The position numbers and the translations under genes are program-made. Positions 61,233-64,000 of a stretch of 64,000 nt of DNA are shown here, in pieces. The DNA is from Otis tarda. Lineage: Eukaryota > Chordata > Aves > Otidiformes > Otididae. The notes below the pieces were generated by a model. That model worked only from the letters and a program-made list of their open reading frames with translations, made no database searches and was not told the origin of the DNA. The first letter of the stretch is position 1. Every line of letters starts with the position of its first letter. The stretch covers positions 205,233,553 through 205,297,552 of the forward strand of contig CM048552.1 in NCBI GenBank assembly GCA_026413225.1. The letters run 5' to 3'.

Positions 61233-61678
61233 TGTCCTGGTTTTGGCTAGGATAGAGTTAATATTTACCTGAGCTGGGTGGAGAACTGAAGCTGGTAGCC
61301 CCTATGGCTGAGATAGTTAACTAATTAGCTAACAGCTGGGGTTAATTTACCCAAATTAGCCAAAGGGCTATTCCATCCCATCTGACATCATGCTCAGTAT
61401 ATAAGTGAGGAGGGTGGTGAAGGGAGCCTCCCTGCTCCTTGGAAGGGACTGGGTGTGAAGACCTGTTGTGAGCTATTGTACTGTATTTGTGTTCCATCAC
61501 TGTTTTGTTTTCTTCTGTCATTACTGTTAAATTTACTTTTTGTTTAATCTCAACCCACGTGTTTGATTTTTTTTTTTTTTTTCTTCTGGTTTTCTTTTTG
61601 TTTGCCAAATCTCCTCCTATTCTTGGGAGTGAGAGAGAGACTGCGTAGTCTGGTCCCCGTTGGGGCTGAACTACGACA
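61233..61678 (+). repeat. 3' LTR of the provirus (446 bp)
   Basis: Same sequence as the 5' LTR with no substitution. It differs by +3 T in the first T-run and -1 T in the second. It ends CTACGACA and is followed by the CCCAG target duplication. Open frames on the minus strand over 61342-61770 are artefacts of the LTR. Confidence 0.96.
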
Positions 61679-61683
61679 CCCAG
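61679..61683. repeat. Target site duplication of the provirus, right copy (CCCAG)
   Basis: Exact copy of 55349-55353 immediately after the 3' LTR. The perfect match supports a recent, unrearranged insertion. Confidence 0.93.
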
Positions 61684-63727
61684 GAGACTTGTTTTTATTT
61701 TTCTGAGATGGAGGCTATCCAAAATGGGCAACATTCTTCTTCCAGTAGAAGGTGAACCAGAATTCTGCAAAATCTCAATATTTAATTATTTGGTTAGCCA
61801 CATCTGCAATTTTCTACCCTTCATCTTCTTGCCCTTACAACAGTATCATGTATGGTTACTTACTGTAGGATAAAAACCAATTACTGCTGGGTTCAGATGG
61901 GTTATGACTTTCTGGAAATTTTATCCTTTCAATCAGACTTACTAGTAACTCTAACTTGGTCTCATTGTATCTCTGCAGTACCACTGTGTTTAACATTCAT
62001 GTCAAGTCTGTTTTGTCCTGTCAGATGCTCCAGACTGGTTTGATGGTGCCCCACGAAGATGTAACTTAGATGTGGCATCTCCACTCTGACTTCTGCTGTT
62101 ATGTTTAAAAATGAAATTCTTGTGAAAAAGGCCTATTGTACAGCTCAATTCTATGAAATATGAGGGAAGAATATGACTATTGTGTTTTAAAAAAATAGTA
62201 TTTGTTTATTCCTATTTTGTTTATGACTCATTTAGTAGTACATAGTGTAGAATATGGAGAAGATAATGTACTGCTTGTTTCCTTGCTCTAGCTACCTCCC
62301 TTAGCTTTTAATAAGTGAGTTAATAAAGGCCATGCACTGTTACAGACTTCCATGATCTTTCTAGCAAGCCGAGCTGGGTTAACTTTTTACTTCTCTTGTA
62401 TATATAGACTCAGTCATCTCTGATTCTACCTAGATACTGAATTTATCATAGCTACTTCTGATGTCCTTTAAGACTCAACTGTATTTATCACTCCTGGAAT
62501 TTTGAGATTCTAGATTTTCTACAGAATATTTCCTTCATTTTAGGGCATAATATGGATGGTGCTTTGTTAACAAACTGCAGGTAATTATCCACTTATCTTC
62601 TAAATGTCATCTGGAAACAAAATAATTTCCAAGGTCGTTTTTCTTTACGTTAGTTTTTAAATGCATAAATGTGTTTTCAGAATTTCTACAGGTAAAATGA
62701 AAGGTAAGAGTTCAGATGGAAAAACTAAGGTCAAAACTAAGTGTTCTTTCATTATAAGTACTCAATATTTAGAATATTATTTTTCAGAATACTTGGCATG
62801 ATATAGCGTAATACAGCTCTTCATGTGGCTTTGTTGCAGATTCTATTGCTGTCAGCTGCCTCTGCAAGCGTTCTGCACTTCTGCAGTCTCCCTCCTTTCC
62901 CTTGAAGTGCTTTTGTTGTGTTTTGTTTGGGATGTAAGTTCTCATGGGCAGCATTTCTATAGTCTTATGCGTAGGTGCAACAGTTTTTCTTGTATAAATT
63001 CAGATGGAGTTTAATCTCACAAGGGGAGGATGGTGTATAATGGTCTGTTTAGATCCTCACGAGCCTCTTAGATTTACATGTGCTCTCATGCTTTTAGTGA
63101 CAGATATCCTACATTGTTTTAAAAAAGTATCTTTAATTCAGTAATAAAGCATATAGTTTTCGTAAATAAATTCAGTCATAAAGCAGAAAAGTCTTCTCAA
63201 CCACTTTTAGCTATTGGAAGATCACCTAGGAATGCAATTTATCTTGCGTATCTCTACATGTGTTTATGACTAAATTAGTTGTGTTGGCTCCTGCTACCGT
63301 GAACTACGTTTTAATCCATACGGCCAGTGGAGTGTAAGGGGGTAGTATGTATCTTGCTTTCTGAAGAACAGTTTCATATTTGGTGAGGTAAATTGTACCC
63401 AAAATTTAATTTATGATGTTGACTAGATCTCTACTTTATATAATGGAATCTACACAAGTAGCTTGTCTGTAGGCACCTAGATTTAGGTGAGAAGAATTCA
63501 ATTCTATTTTTTTATATTTGTGTAGATTTCCTCCACAGCAAGAGGCAAACTAGCTTATTTCTCTATTCCTATTTTTCTCCATTAACTTTCTTCACCTGTG
63601 AGTCCTAAAGAAACTTAGTACTAAAATGCAAAACTATTTGAACTAATATTGCAAACAGCCCTTGCACCATAGGACTGGCAGGTTGTCAGTCCAATTTCAG
63701 TGTCTTTTAAAAAAAAATTACGGTCTA
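61684..63727. other. Flank after the provirus, probably SLC36A4 intron
   Basis: AT-rich sequence with no recognised exon, RNA gene or repeat. Open frames of about 60 codons have no family likeness. The missing C-terminal SLC36A4 exon was looked for here and not found. Confidence 0.65.
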
Positions 63728-64000
63728 GTGAGGATGGAGGCAGTAATCTGACCTTGTGGGTAGTAGAGTGCCATGCCAAGAGTGAGGAACTGTTGAAGGA
63801 GATTGCAAAGATGAGAAGCTTGCAGATAGCTGGCAGATGAAATTAATTTTAGATAAATTGTTAGGTAACGCATCAAGGAGAAAGTAATTTAAATTGTGCT
63901 TACAATAGTGCTGAGCTTAGAAGTACTCCTTAAAACTTGGGAAAGGATCTTGGAGTCGTTGTCAAGAGGTTTCTGAAACCATCAGCTCAGTGTCCACTGG
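63728..64000 (+). mobile_element. Old CR1-like LINE fragment, cut by the window end
   Basis: Weak but clear RT C-terminal remnant: CTTGCAGATAGCTGGCAGAT (the LADSWQM block), a GGTAACGCATCAAGGAGAAA block, and the conserved KDLGVVVKRFLKPSAQC frame (about 63943-63993) that corresponds to the ERDLGV...KTSAQC motif of vertebrate CR1/L3-type LINEs. It is highly diverged with frame breaks, much older than the other CR1 copies here. It continues past 64000. Confidence 0.75.

Larger units (their letters stand above)
55354..61678 (+). mobile_element. Complete, env-less ERV-L-type endogenous retrovirus (6325 bp)
   Basis: Layout: 5' LTR (55354-55797), Lys-type primer binding site (55806-55823), gag (55924-57537), in-frame UAG, pro-pol (57538-60723), a 509-bp non-coding spacer, and 3' LTR (61233-61678). 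The LTRs show no base substitution and differ only in two T-run lengths, and both coding frames are open, so the insertion is very recent. There is no env frame and no dUTPase motif was noticed. The 5-bp target duplication and shared gag-pol frame support class III (ERV-L). The Lys primer site is more often associated with class II elements. It lies in the same orientation as SLC36A4 and probably inside its intron. Confidence 0.95.

Noticed and set aside
1..64000. CRISPR arrays, rRNA, tRNA genes or bacterial operons
   Set aside because: No regularly spaced repeats, cloverleaf-like sequences or prokaryotic gene organisation were seen. The window is vertebrate nuclear DNA.

Overview
This window is nuclear DNA from a vertebrate, almost certainly a bird. 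It shows spliced exons with GT/AG borders, AT-rich introns, several CR1 LINE copies with the typical 3' tail (TAGAATCATAGAATGG on the minus strand), and LTRs of the kind common in avian genomes. No prokaryotic genes, CRISPR arrays, rRNAs or tRNAs were seen.

The host gene is SLC36A4, a proton-coupled amino acid transporter family member on the + strand. Seven consecutive internal exons can be placed with matching splice phases: 893-981, 3457-3552, 5184-5268, 13609-13836, 15099-15197, 33259-33428 and 40045-40214. Together they encode about 312 residues of a protein usually near 500. The N-terminal exons lie before position 1. The last exon or exons (after a split Cys codon) were not found and probably lie past 64000, so everything after 40214 is probably intron.

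The introns carry retroelement insertions. A solo LTR on the minus strand lies at 1285-2414 with a perfect 5-bp target duplication (CTGAC). A CR1 LINE with part of its reverse transcriptase lies at 15452-16662. Other CR1 pieces lie at 20865-21306, 24915-24995, 28742-29955, 36272-36799, 36850-37060, 38003-38370 and 63728-64000. A second, older solo LTR on the + strand lies at 46726-47693 (GCTTG duplication), and a 3' LTR fragment at about 51290-51626.

The most striking feature is a complete, very young, env-less endogenous retrovirus of ERV-L type at 55354-61678. It has two LTRs with no base substitution between them, a CCCAG target duplication, a tRNA-Lys primer binding site, an open gag frame, and an open protease-RT-RNase H-integrase frame with every catalytic residue in place. 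Gag and pol share one reading frame and are separated by a single UAG followed 5 nt later by a hairpin, which suggests stop-codon readthrough. The Gag N-terminus is unusually hydrophobic and has no myristoylation glycine.
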